A stretch of 64,000 nt of DNA, taken from the NCBI GenBank assembly GCA_963704155.1, contig CAVPHF010000029.1:1-64000 (forward strand). Reading direction: 5' to 3'. The translations under genes were made by a program, and so were the position numbers. The stretch comes from Thiohalocapsa sp963704155. Its GTDB lineage: Bacteria; Pseudomonadota; Gammaproteobacteria; Chromatiales; Chromatiaceae. Position 1 is the stretch's first letter; each line of letters opens with the position of its first letter. Below, piece by piece: positions 8,795 to 19,286 of the stretch. The notes beneath the pieces were generated by a model, which did no database searches, was not told the origin of the DNA, and was given only the letters and a program-made list of their open reading frames with translations.

Positions 8795-9388
8795 TTAGCG
8801 GTAGAGCGCTAGCGGCAAGGTCTCGGTGATCAGGATGACCGGCTCGCCGGCGATGATGATTCGGTAGGTCCGCGAGACGCCCGCCGATGCCTCGTCGCCC
8901 GTGGCCGCGGGCTCGACACCGACCTCCAGCACCTCGCGGTAGCTCTCCAGGCCGCTGTCCCGAATGAGGGCGCCGATGCCGATCTCGCGGTCGATCAAGC
9001 GCTGGCGGAAGTGCGCGGGGATCAGTTCGGTACGAATCACCGAGAACGCGTGCGCGTAATGCTTGCCGCTGTCGGCACCGCGCAATCGTGCCCGACGGAT
9101 CATGATGCGGTCGTCGGCGGCCACGTCGATCCAGGGAATCCGTGCCTCAGCGGCGATGAACTCCTGGCGCAGCGTGTCGACGACTACGGGTTCCCAAAAA
9201 TAGGCCTCGATGATCTTGGTCACTGTGCCGTCGGTGACGAGCAGCGCGCGCAAGAATGGCGGCAGCGTGTCGATCGGTATCGGCTCTTCGCCGACGCCGG
9301 CAATGGTGCCGTTGCGAACGAAACCCTCGCAGCGGAACGGATTCGGTCCGCCGTTGCTGCTGGTCTTGCCGTAAAACCTGTCTACCAT
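8795..9388 (-). CDS. DUF98/UbiC-like chorismate pyruvate-lyase family protein
   Basis: A 197-residue soluble protein. The segment LPPFLRALLVTDGTVTKIIEA followed by PVVVDTLRQE, then RRARLRGADSGKHYAHAFS and LIDREIGIGALIRDSG, fits the DUF98 family related to UbiC chorismate lyase, which releases pyruvate from chorismate to give 4-hydroxybenzoate. Whether this member uses chorismate is not shown; related lyases feed ubiquinone, aryl polyene or xanthomonadin pathways. AAGGA lies just upstream of the ATG. It sits 58 bases downstream of the secreted tail-collar-like gene on the same strand, so the two may be co-transcribed, which is an odd pairing for a primary ubiquinone enzyme. Confidence 0.7.
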   Translation of the reverse strand: MVDRFYGKTSSNGGPNPFRCEGFVRNGTIAGVGEEPIPIDTLPPFLRALLVTDGTVTKIIEAYFWEPVVVDTLRQEFIAAEARIPWIDVAADDRIMIRRARLRGADSGKHYAHAFSVIRTELIPAHFRQRLIDREIGIGALIRDSGLESYREVLEVGVEPAATGDEASAGVSRTYRIIIAGEPVILITETLPLALYR

Positions 9389-9446
9389 GTTCCTTATCGA
9401 ATGTGTTGCCGGGTGTTGAGGGAGCGCCGCGTATTTCAGCTTCGCC

Positions 9447-9995
9447 CTAGCGGATCCTCATGATGAAGAGGACGCGCATGCTGGGCGGAAGGTGCTTGGA
9501 ACGGTCGGAGGTGATGTCGATGCCGTGCCGGTGCTGATCGTTCGGGATCTGTTTGAGTTTCTGACGTCCGATTGGTGTGCTGCGGTTGCGGCGAACCGGC
9601 GCGTCTGAGTCTCCACGAACACGGTGGTCGTGCTCCCATTCGCCTAGACGTTGCCCGACCACCTCGAGTTGCGTGGTCCCTAGCAGCATGCGGTTGCGAA
9701 GGTCGGGTGTGCCCTTGGAGCCGTCGCAGATGGCCCATCCCTGTCGGTCGAGCCAACGCCGCAGGCTCGCCATGTCGCTGTAGTCGCCGCTGCCCATGCG
9801 CGGCATGAAGGCGACGATGCTGCCGGTCGGGAGCATTGGGGGTGCCGCCGTCAGGGTCGGCAAAGGTGCTCGCGACTGATCGTTAGCGCCTTGCTCGGCG
9901 CCTGCAAGCGGCGACATCAACGCCAGTGCCACAAGCATCGGCCGGACGACGGCCGCCGCGGCGCGTCGGCGTGGTAGGGCGGCGGGACTACTCAA
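9447..9995 (-). CDS. Secreted phage tail-collar-like protein
   Basis: A protein of up to 182 residues. A signal-peptide-like hydrophobic run (MLVALALMSPLAGA, residues 20-33) is followed by a compact domain that resembles the tail-collar fold of phage tail fibres: PTGSIVAFMPR, WAICDGSKGTPDLRNRMLLG, then paired His motifs EHDH and DQHRHG, and the ending LPPSMRVLFIMRIR. In tail fibres such His pairs bind metal along the trimer axis. There are no other phage genes nearby, and the signal peptide argues for a domesticated envelope or secreted protein. The start is uncertain: the frame opens with TTG at 9995, with an alternative ATG at 9938, and neither has a clear ribosome binding site. Confidence 0.65.
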   Translation of the reverse strand: MSSPAALPRRRAAAAVVRPMLVALALMSPLAGAEQGANDQSRAPLPTLTAAPPMLPTGSIVAFMPRMGSGDYSDMASLRRWLDRQGWAICDGSKGTPDLRNRMLLGTTQLEVVGQRLGEWEHDHRVRGDSDAPVRRNRSTPIGRQKLKQIPNDQHRHGIDITSDRSKHLPPSMRVLFIMRIR

Positions 9996-10357
9996 TGTTT
10001 AGCCCGACGCGACTGTGCCCAGCGTTGGTGGAGACTGGCCTTGAAGGTCGCGATCTTGGTCTCCGTGTAAGCATAAGCCGTACGCCCTATTGAGGTGATC
10101 ACGTAGCTGCGTTGCATTATAGCAACCGCCGCTGTGGCGTATGTCCCACCTCGCGGCCGCTCAGAGCCACATGTCAGCCCTTGAAATTGCGCCTCCAGCC
10201 CGCTACAACTATGTTTGACGGATGATTGGCTAATAAACGTTGTTACAACACGACGCTGTCAGATTCTGCTAACATTCGTGCCCGGGGGTTCGGAAAAACC
10301 CTGATTGTGTGTTATAAACCTGTTGCCGATCGGCAAACCCAAACGGAGAAAACCGCT
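9996..10357. other. Intergenic region upstream of the lipoprotein gene
   Basis: This 362-base region lies between divergently transcribed genes. It becomes AT-richer from about 10200. A TATAAA at 10313-10318 could be the -10 element of the strongly expressed lipoprotein gene and would leave a leader of roughly 35 bases; I see no matching strong -35. GGAG at 10345-10348 is the ribosome binding site. No gene is visible. Confidence 0.4.
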
Positions 10358-10555
10358 ATGACCAAGACTGTAAAGCTCGCTTCCCTGTCCGCCGCTGCTC
10401 TGCTGAGCGCTTCCCTGCTCGGCGGCTGCGCCACCGATCAGGAAGCCCGTGACATGGCTCAAGCCGCCATGGACGCCGCCAACGGCGCCCAGGCTTGCTG
10501 TGAGGCCAACGAGGAGCGCATCAACCGCATGTATCAGAAGATCATGTCCAAGTGA
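10358..10555 (+). CDS. Lpp/OprI-type alanine-zipper outer membrane lipoprotein
   Basis: A 65-residue lipoprotein. The signal peptide ends in lipobox LGGC, with Cys24 as the lipidation site. The mature part is an Ala-zipper helix (ARDMAQAAMDAANGAQ) followed by ANEERINRM and a C-terminal Lys, like OprI of pseudomonads and Braun's lipoprotein. The terminal Lys is the residue normally linked to peptidoglycan. A vicinal Cys47-Cys48 pair in the middle of the helix is unusual and could form interchain disulfides. A strong hairpin terminator follows, and the gene overlaps the L,D-transpeptidase gene tail to tail. The in-frame open start at 10226 is rejected because 10358 has GGAG upstream and a perfect lipoprotein signal. 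Confidence 0.9.
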   Translation: MTKTVKLASLSAAALLSASLLGGCATDQEARDMAQAAMDAANGAQACCEANEERINRMYQKIMSK

Positions 10556-11502
10556 TGCCAGCTCTTTGAGCCCTGCCGGCCTCCCACCAAACGCGGTAGG
10601 CCGGCATTTTCCCCGATCGCCTTCTGCACCTCGTCCCAATCAATCGTCACGCCGTCCGCACTCGCGATAGACGCTGGCACGATCTCCCTCGCCGATTTCC
10701 CCTTCGCCGCGTCGCTGTGCGCGTTCACCTCCAAATAGAGACCATCGCCGAGCCAGCCGATCTTGAATGGCTGATCGACCACTTTTACCGGTGTTCCGAC
10801 CTCGACCTTGCCGAACAGATGGTCGATATCCTCCGGGAACATACGCATGCAGCCTGAACTGACCGGCATGCCGACGCCCCATGGCTTGTTTGTGCCGTGG
10901 ATCAGGTAGCTCGGATTGCTGAGCCGCAGTCGATAGGCGCCGAGCGGGTTGTCCGGGCCGGCCGGCACCACCGCGGGTAGGGTTTTACCCTCTTCGGCGT
11001 ACTTCTTGCGAATCGACGCCGGCGGCGTCCAGGTTGGGTTCTCAGTCTTCTCGATGATGCTATAGCTGCCGACAGGCGTCTCCCAGCCATCGCGGCCGAC
11101 GCCGATCGGGAAGGTCTCGATTTCAGTCGGTGAGCGGTAATAGAACATCCGTTTCTCGGCCAGGTTGACCACGATCCCTTCGCGGGGGCCGTTCGGCAGC
11201 ACATGTTGGGCGGGCACCATGACCTCCGCGCCGTCTCCCGGCACCCACATGTCGACGCTCGGATTGGCCTGCTCCATCTCATCGAAGCCTGCGCCATGGT
11301 GGCGGCCGATATCGAGCAGGGTATGCTTGGCGCTGGCCTTTACATAGAAGGGCGTGCCGATGACACTGTCGCTCGTGCTGGCCAATCTGTAGATGTCCGC
11401 GCCGGTGGCCGGCGCGCACAGCAGGCAGCCGGCCAGCGCGGCGGTCACCGAGAGGCTCGGTCTTTTGTTGGCGCGACGCGCACGCCGCGATTGATCGTTC
11501 AT
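10534..11502 (-). CDS. L,D-transpeptidase (ErfK/YbiS/YcfS type, YkuD domain)
   Basis: A 322-residue exported protein. A signal peptide (residues 1-35) is followed by a LysM-like stretch (HTLLDIGRHHGAGFDEMEQA, 60-79) and the YkuD domain from about residue 107. Catalytic residues are visible: His202 in YLIHGTNKPWG and Cys218 in SSGCMRM. Enzymes of this architecture attach the C-terminal Lys of Braun-type lipoprotein to diaminopimelate in peptidoglycan. Its 3' end overlaps the convergent Lpp-type gene by 22 bases, so enzyme and probable substrate are encoded tail to tail. The last 20 residues are encoded across the lipoprotein terminator and probably have little structural role. Confidence 0.92.
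   Translation of the reverse strand: MNDQSRRARRANKRPSLSVTAALAGCLLCAPATGADIYRLASTSDSVIGTPFYVKASAKHTLLDIGRHHGAGFDEMEQANPSVDMWVPGDGAEVMVPAQHVLPNGPREGIVVNLAEKRMFYYRSPTEIETFPIGVGRDGWETPVGSYSIIEKTENPTWTPPASIRKKYAEEGKTLPAVVPAGPDNPLGAYRLRLSNPSYLIHGTNKPWGVGMPVSSGCMRMFPEDIDHLFGKVEVGTPVKVVDQPFKIGWLGDGLYLEVNAHSDAAKGKSAREIVPASIASADGVTIDWDEVQKAIGENAGLPRLVGGRQGSKSWHHLDMIF
10574..10610 (+). terminator. Rho-independent terminator of the lipoprotein gene
   Basis: A perfect 9-bp inverted repeat, TGCCGGCCT (10574-10582) and AGGCCGGCA (10598-10606), with a 15-base loop is followed by TTTT. It lies 19 bases after the lipoprotein stop and also falls inside the 3' coding part of the convergent L,D-transpeptidase gene. 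Confidence 0.8.
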
Positions 11503-11546
11503 CTGCAGGTCTCCGCAAGTTCGAGATTCGACGAGTTCTAGATTCG

Positions 11547-13625
<2,079 letters not shown>

Positions 13626-13807
13626 TCTGCCGGGCGCTGGTGATGGCCGGTCCGCGTTGATCTCGCCTAGCCTTGGCGGCGGCCTGGGGGTCGTCTGTGG
13701 TCGACAGGGCTGTCCTTCCCTTATGATACCCAGGTGATGCGCCATCACATCGGACGGCTCCGCATGGGGCCACGGCGCCCGCGTCTGCCCGCTTCGGAGT
13801 GCCCCCA

Positions 13808-14704
13808 GTGAAGTTCACGGTCGATGAGTTCCGTCGTTGGACGAACCGCAACGTTACGCTGCTCGGTATGTCCGGGGTGGGTAAGACTTACCTGTCCGCG
13901 CTGCTGCGCCGCAACGACTGGTTCCATTATTCCGGCGACTACCGCATCGGTACGCGCTATCTTGACGAGCCCATCCTCGACTTGATCAAGTCCGAGGCCA
14001 TGGAGGTGCCCTTTCTGCGCAATCTGTTGCGCCGTGACTGGATCTCGATCCAGAACCAGATTCGTGTAGATGATCTAGGGCCAGTGATGAGCTTTGTCGG
14101 TCAGTTGGGTGATCCGGATAGCAACGGGCTGTCGCTGCCGGAGTTCAACCGGCGTCAGCAGATGTATCGCCAGGCCGAGATTCAGGCCATGCTCGATGTG
14201 CCCGAGTTCATCGATAAGGCAAGGCGCATCTACGGCTATCAGCACTTCGTAAACGATGTTGGCGGCAGCCTGTGTGAGCTCGACGAGCCTGCCGTGATCG
14301 ATCTGTTGGCGAAACATACCTTGATTCTTTACATCCGCGTGCCCGAGGCGGACGAGATTAAGCTCATCGAGCGCGCCCAGTCGGATCCAAAGCCGCTGTA
14401 CTTCCGTCCGGCGTTTCTCAAGTCTGCGGTCAAGGACTATCTTGCAGAGACGGGCCTCGATTATGTCGCGGATATCGAGCCCAATGACTTTACCCGCTGG
14501 GTCTTTCCGCGGCTGTTTCATTCGCGGGTGCCCCGCTACGAGGCGATTGCTCGTCCCTTCGGATACACCGTGGAGTCGACCGAGGTGGCCGCCGTGCGCG
14601 ATGAGAGTGACTTTCTGGCACTGGTGGAGGCGGCCATCGCGCGACAGAGCGCGAGGACGGAGCCTTTCGAAGCGGATCCGGCACCTGGCCGGGCCGCCGA
14701 GTAG
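13808..14704 (+). CDS. P-loop ATPase of unknown function upstream of metA
   Basis: A 298-residue soluble protein with Walker A GMSGVGKT at residues 20-27 and a nucleotide-kinase-like layout: HYSGDYRIGTRYL after the P-loop, a central helical region, then HTLILYIRVPEADEIKLIERA, which resembles a base-recognition strand. I do not recognise a characterised family. It may phosphorylate a small molecule or act as a regulatory ATPase. The start is taken at GTG 13808 because GGAG ends eight bases upstream; the open-frame GTG at 13799 overlaps that site. Only 17 bases separate it from metA, so the two are probably co-transcribed and may be linked in metabolism, but no function can be stated. Confidence 0.78.
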   Translation: MKFTVDEFRRWTNRNVTLLGMSGVGKTYLSALLRRNDWFHYSGDYRIGTRYLDEPILDLIKSEAMEVPFLRNLLRRDWISIQNQIRVDDLGPVMSFVGQLGDPDSNGLSLPEFNRRQQMYRQAEIQAMLDVPEFIDKARRIYGYQHFVNDVGGSLCELDEPAVIDLLAKHTLILYIRVPEADEIKLIERAQSDPKPLYFRPAFLKSAVKDYLAETGLDYVADIEPNDFTRWVFPRLFHSRVPRYEAIARPFGYTVESTEVAAVRDESDFLALVEAAIARQSARTEPFEADPAPGRAAE

Positions 14705-14721
14705 CCGCGAGCCGAGCAGCC

Positions 14722-15795
14722 ATGCCTATTGTCGCCCACAACGAGCTGCCCGCCTTCGCGCGCCTGCGCGCCGAGGGACAGAACATCCTGGCGTCTGATC
14801 GCGCGCTGCATCAGGACATCCGCGAGCTGCATATCGGCTTGTTGAATATGATGCCGGACGCCGCCCTCGCGGCGACCGAGCGCCAGTTCTTTCGCCTGGT
14901 CGGGCAGAGCAACCAGATTGCGCAGTTCTATGTACATCCGTTCAGCCTTGACGGGCTGCCGCGCTCGGATAGGGCGCGCGCGCACATCGAGCGCTTCTAC
15001 GAGCCGTTCGAGCAGGTGCGTGAGCAGGGCCTGGATGCGCTGATCATCACCGGTGCAAACGTTACCGGACGTGATCTGGCCGACGAGCCGTTCTGGAGGC
15101 CGTTGATCGAGGTGGTGGACTGGGCCTTCGAGCATGTGACCTCGACACTATGCTCCTGTCTCGCGACGCATGCCGTCATGCAGTTCCGCTACGGTCAGCA
15201 GCGTCGTCCGCTGCCGTCGAAGCGCTGGGGCGTCTACGCACACGGGGTCGTCGAACGCAGCCACCCCCTGGTGAGCAGTGTCAATACGCTGTTCGATGTT
15301 CCGCATTCGCGCTTCAACGAGATCGCCCGCGAGCAATTCGAGGCCGCTGGCGCGCGCATACTTGTGGAGAGCGACAGCGCCGGCGTGCACTTGGCCGTCA
15401 GCCCGGACGGTTTGCGGCTGGTCATGTTCCAGGGCCACCCCGAATACGACATCGTCTCCCTCCTCAAGGAGTTCAAGCGCGAGGTGCGCCGTTACGCTAC
15501 CGGCGAGCGCGTGGACTATCCTCCCTTTCCGGACAACATCTTCACTCGAAAGACCCGCGCCGTGCTCGACGAGTATCGCAACCTGCTCGAGCACGACCTC
15601 GATCGAGGCCGCGCACCGGCGGATCTGCCGGAGGCGCGCGTGGCCGCCGGTCTCCATAACACCTGGCGCGACAGTGCCGAAGGGGTTGTGGGGAACTGGA
15701 TGGGCCTGGTCTATCGGCTCACCCACAACGATCGCCGCATCCCGTTCATGGACGGCGTCGACCCGCGGGACCCGCTGCAATTCGGTCTGGGCTGA
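14722..15795 (+). CDS. metA: Homoserine O-succinyltransferase MetA
   Basis: A 357-residue member of the MetA family, which acylates homoserine with succinyl-CoA (some members use acetyl-CoA) in the first committed step of methionine synthesis. The active-site elements are visible: Cys146 in CSCLATHA, His239 and Glu241 in FQGHPEYD, and family segments LNMMPDAALAATERQF and WGVYAHGV. The length is somewhat longer than the roughly 310 residues of E. coli MetA because of C-terminal additions ending NTWRDSAEGVVGNWMG. The acyl donor cannot be settled by eye. It follows the P-loop ATPase gene by 17 bases. Confidence 0.93.
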   Translation: MPIVAHNELPAFARLRAEGQNILASDRALHQDIRELHIGLLNMMPDAALAATERQFFRLVGQSNQIAQFYVHPFSLDGLPRSDRARAHIERFYEPFEQVREQGLDALIITGANVTGRDLADEPFWRPLIEVVDWAFEHVTSTLCSCLATHAVMQFRYGQQRRPLPSKRWGVYAHGVVERSHPLVSSVNTLFDVPHSRFNEIAREQFEAAGARILVESDSAGVHLAVSPDGLRLVMFQGHPEYDIVSLLKEFKREVRRYATGERVDYPPFPDNIFTRKTRAVLDEYRNLLEHDLDRGRAPADLPEARVAAGLHNTWRDSAEGVVGNWMGLVYRLTHNDRRIPFMDGVDPRDPLQFGLG

Positions 15796-16183
15796 GCAGC
15801 CTCGCCGTTCCATCCATGCCGTCTTCTGTCTCGCTCCGTTCACGGGGCGCGATCTCGTCAGCCCCTCGATTCGTTTTGTCGCTTTTAAGCAACGAGCTGG
15901 CGTTCGACGTCTTAAAATACCTCACTCGCCCGACCTGTCGAATAACGCCAGCCGTGACATGGTTTGCAATCTCAAACAAACGTTCGAATCGGCCTTGTCA
16001 ACCGCTATTGGAGGACCTACACTCTCTCCCAAGAGATCGGCATGTAACAGTTTGGCCACATGCGCGGTTTTGATCTCCGGGAAAACCCGAGTCGGGACCG
16101 GCGCCTGCCCTAAGCGTCGGCTACGGCACCCGGCGAGGTCGACACGGGCACACGAGAACAGCACCACTTTTGAGACGAAGACC
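15796..16183. other. Intergenic region between metA and a small unknown gene
   Basis: A 388-base gap. The only feature of note is an AT-richer patch near 15880-15925 that could hold a promoter (TAAAAT around 15915). I see no clear hairpin terminator after metA and no further gene. Confidence 0.3.
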
Positions 16184-16438
16184 ATGTTCGACGAGACCGA
16201 GAACGTTATTCGATACAAATGGGACCCGTGGACGGGTTCCGGTTATAGGTTGCGCTACGACGCGGCCGACCGCATGCACAGTTTCCGCGTTGAGGATTGG
16301 AACAATCACGTTGTTGTGGACGATTATGGCTGCGCCGATATCGACGAGGCACTGCTGGTCCTGAACCGCTTCTTCGATATCGACACCGCCCAAGAGCGCA
16401 ACCGTATCGCTGGTTGGCTGCCCGCACGTGCGCACTGA
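16184..16438 (+). CDS. Small protein of unknown function
   Basis: An 84-residue acidic, soluble protein without signal peptide or membrane segment. It contains YKWDPWTGSGYRLRYDAADR, VEDWNNHVVVDDYG and a helical ending DEALLVLNRFFDIDTAQERN. The amino-acid composition is normal and the frame is well separated from neighbours, so I take it as a real gene. The ATG at 16184 is the first plausible start in a longer open frame that runs in from metA; its ribosome binding site is weak. I do not recognise the family. Confidence 0.55.
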   Translation: MFDETENVIRYKWDPWTGSGYRLRYDAADRMHSFRVEDWNNHVVVDDYGCADIDEALLVLNRFFDIDTAQERNRIAGWLPARAH

Positions 16439-16892
16439 CCGACAGCTTAATCAGACGTTAGCGCCTTGAGCTTGGCGCCTACGGCTGATCTGGTCGTTTT
16501 AGCCGGATAGCCCGGAACTCCCGGGCGAACGCCGCACCTCCAAAGGGCCGCATCCGCGGCCCTTGCCTTATCTGGCATCGGTCCCTAATCGGCCTTTAGG
16601 GGACCGAGTTTCGTTTGAATCTTGAACCTCGGAACGACGGTCGCTGACCAGCGCTCTACTCGGGCTGTTTCCCAACGCCGCCACCATCGTTCATGCGCCG
16701 AGCAGTGCGGTGAAGCCGAGGTCGTCGGCGGCCCGGCAGCCATCGCAGAAAACAATCGTTTCGATATAAACAATCCATTTTAAACATGATCCATGAGTCG
16801 CCATGCTTTAACCAGTACAGAGCGGCACGCGCCTCGAGGTGGCGGCGGCCTGGCAACGTTTCTCAACTCAACACAACAGAGGTCTAGTTATC
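16439..16892. other. Intergenic region upstream of the peroxiredoxin gene
   Basis: A 454-base gap. A GC-rich hairpin at 16543-16564 (AAGGGCCGC, loop ATCC, GCGGCCCTT) may end transcription of the small upstream gene although it lacks a T-run. An AT-rich stretch at 16750-16790 with TATAAA and TTTAAA is the likely promoter zone of the peroxiredoxin gene. I could not recognise a clear OxyR site by eye. Confidence 0.4.
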
Positions 16893-17633
<741 letters not shown>

Positions 17634-17673
17634 TCGAGGTTCAGGCCGCGTTCGGGACGTTCCGATCTCGCGC

Positions 17674-17706
17674 GACGCAGGCGAAAGAGAGCGCCTGCGT
17701 CCTTTC
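17674..17706 (+). terminator. Terminator after the hybrid peroxiredoxin gene
   Basis: A perfect 10-bp inverted repeat, GACGCAGGCG (17674-17683) and CGCCTGCGTC (17692-17701), with an 8-base AG-rich loop is followed by a short CTTTC run. It separates the peroxiredoxin gene from the reductase gene, so the latter probably also has its own promoter. Confidence 0.65.
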
Positions 17707-17851
17707 GGCTTGGTCGATCGAGGGCCTGCAAAATGATTAGCGTTGCTTGGTTGCACGACTCCGAACCTAGCAGCGCATCGCTACCGTGCCGACAATCCGC
17801 GATCTAGAATTATCTTGGTTTTGATTAGGGCATTGGTGCCCGGGAAATCAG

Positions 17852-19213
17852 ATGGAAAATCACTTTGACCTAATTGCTGTCGGCGGCGGCAGCGGCGGTC
17901 TTGCGGTTGCCGAGAAGGCGGCCGAGCATGGCAAGCGTGTGGCCATTATCGAGTCTGCCAAACTCGGCGGCACCTGCGTCAACGTCGGCTGCGTTCCGAA
18001 AAAGGTCATGTGGTACGCCGCCAATCTCGCCCAAGATGTTAGAGATGCACCTGATTTCGGCGTTCGCGCGACACTGGAGGGAATCGATTGGCAGGCGCTT
18101 GTGAACGGCCGGGAAGGTTTCATCGCCGGCATTCTCGACTACTGGAATGGTTACGTGGCCGGCGAGGGCATCACGCACATTCGGGGCGCGGCAAGATTCG
18201 TCGATGCACATACGGTTGAGGTCGATGGCGTGCGTTACGGTGCTGAACATATCGTCATCGCTACGGGTGGACGGCCGATCGTGCCGCCGGTACCAGGAGC
18301 CGAACTGGGTATCACGTCCGACGGGTTCTTCGAGCTGCAGGAACAGCCCAAGCGCGTGTGTGTGGTCGGTGGCGGCTATATTGGCGTCGAGTTGGCCGGC
18401 GTACTGCGCTCGCTCGGTTCGGCGGTCACCGTGGTGGCGCTGGAGAGTCGCGTGCTCGAGACCTTCGACTCGTACGTCAGTGATGCCGTCGCGCACAACA
18501 TGGCCGAAGACGGTATTGAGATGCGTCTGCCGTTCGCGGTTGCATCGCTGGAACGCCAAGACGACGGCATCGCCGTCTACGCAAAGGACGGCAGCGTGCT
18601 GAGGGGCTTTGATACGGTGCTGTGGGCGGTGGGCCGCGCACCGAATACGGCTGCGCTCAACCTCAAGGCTGCCGGAATCGAGGCCCTGCCCAACGGTATC
18701 ATCCCAACAGATGCCTTTCAGAACACCACCGCCGCCGGCGTCTACGCCCTCGGCGATGTCACCGGCCGCGCGCCGCTGACGCCCGTGGCCATTGCGGCCG
18801 GCAGGCGGCTCGCCGACCGCTTGTTCAATGACCAGCCGGGGCGCCGTCTGGACTACGAGAACATCCCGACCGTCGTGTTTGCGCACCCGCCCGTCGGCAG
18901 TGTCGGTATGACCGAGTCCGAGGCACGCGACAGCGGCCGCGCGGTGACCGTCTACCAGACCAGCTTCAAACCAATGCGCTACGCGCTAAACCGGAAGGGG
19001 CCGCGTACGGCGATGAAGTTGGTTTGTATTGGGGACGAGGAGCGCGTGGTGGGCATCCATATGGTCGGAGACGGCGTCGACGAGATGCTGCAAGGCTTTG
19101 CCGTCGCGGTGAAGATGGGCGCGACCAAGGCCGACTTCGACAACACCGTGGCGATTCATCCGGTCAGCGCCGAGGAGCTGGTGACGCTGAAAGAGCCCCA
19201 CCCAGACGAATAG
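17852..19213 (+). CDS. garB: Glutathione amide reductase / glutathione reductase
   Basis: A 453-residue flavoprotein disulfide reductase. FAD motif GGGSGGLA (11-18), redox pair Cys42 and Cys47 in GGTCVNVGCVPKK, a second Rossmann motif GGGYIGVE around 173, and the dimer-interface catalytic His in AIHPVSAEE near the C-terminus. The sequence resembles the glutathione amide reductase of Chromatium/Marichromatium gracile closely through its N-terminal third (DLIAVGGGSGGLAVAEKAA, VMWYAANLA). Those enzymes use NADH to keep glutathione amide reduced, and the partner peroxidase is encoded just upstream as here. The usual GxGxxA-type NADPH fingerprint should be checked to decide the cofactor. It is preceded by a short AT-rich region that may hold its own promoter. 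Confidence 0.93.
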   Translation: MENHFDLIAVGGGSGGLAVAEKAAEHGKRVAIIESAKLGGTCVNVGCVPKKVMWYAANLAQDVRDAPDFGVRATLEGIDWQALVNGREGFIAGILDYWNGYVAGEGITHIRGAARFVDAHTVEVDGVRYGAEHIVIATGGRPIVPPVPGAELGITSDGFFELQEQPKRVCVVGGGYIGVELAGVLRSLGSAVTVVALESRVLETFDSYVSDAVAHNMAEDGIEMRLPFAVASLERQDDGIAVYAKDGSVLRGFDTVLWAVGRAPNTAALNLKAAGIEALPNGIIPTDAFQNTTAAGVYALGDVTGRAPLTPVAIAAGRRLADRLFNDQPGRRLDYENIPTVVFAHPPVGSVGMTESEARDSGRAVTVYQTSFKPMRYALNRKGPRTAMKLVCIGDEERVVGIHMVGDGVDEMLQGFAVAVKMGATKADFDNTVAIHPVSAEELVTLKEPHPDE

Positions 19214-19286
19214 TCCCGGCTCCGGATGATTCCGGGGCCATATCTGTTCGATCCGAGGCGCGTGCTTGCCTCAACCGACAGCGCCG

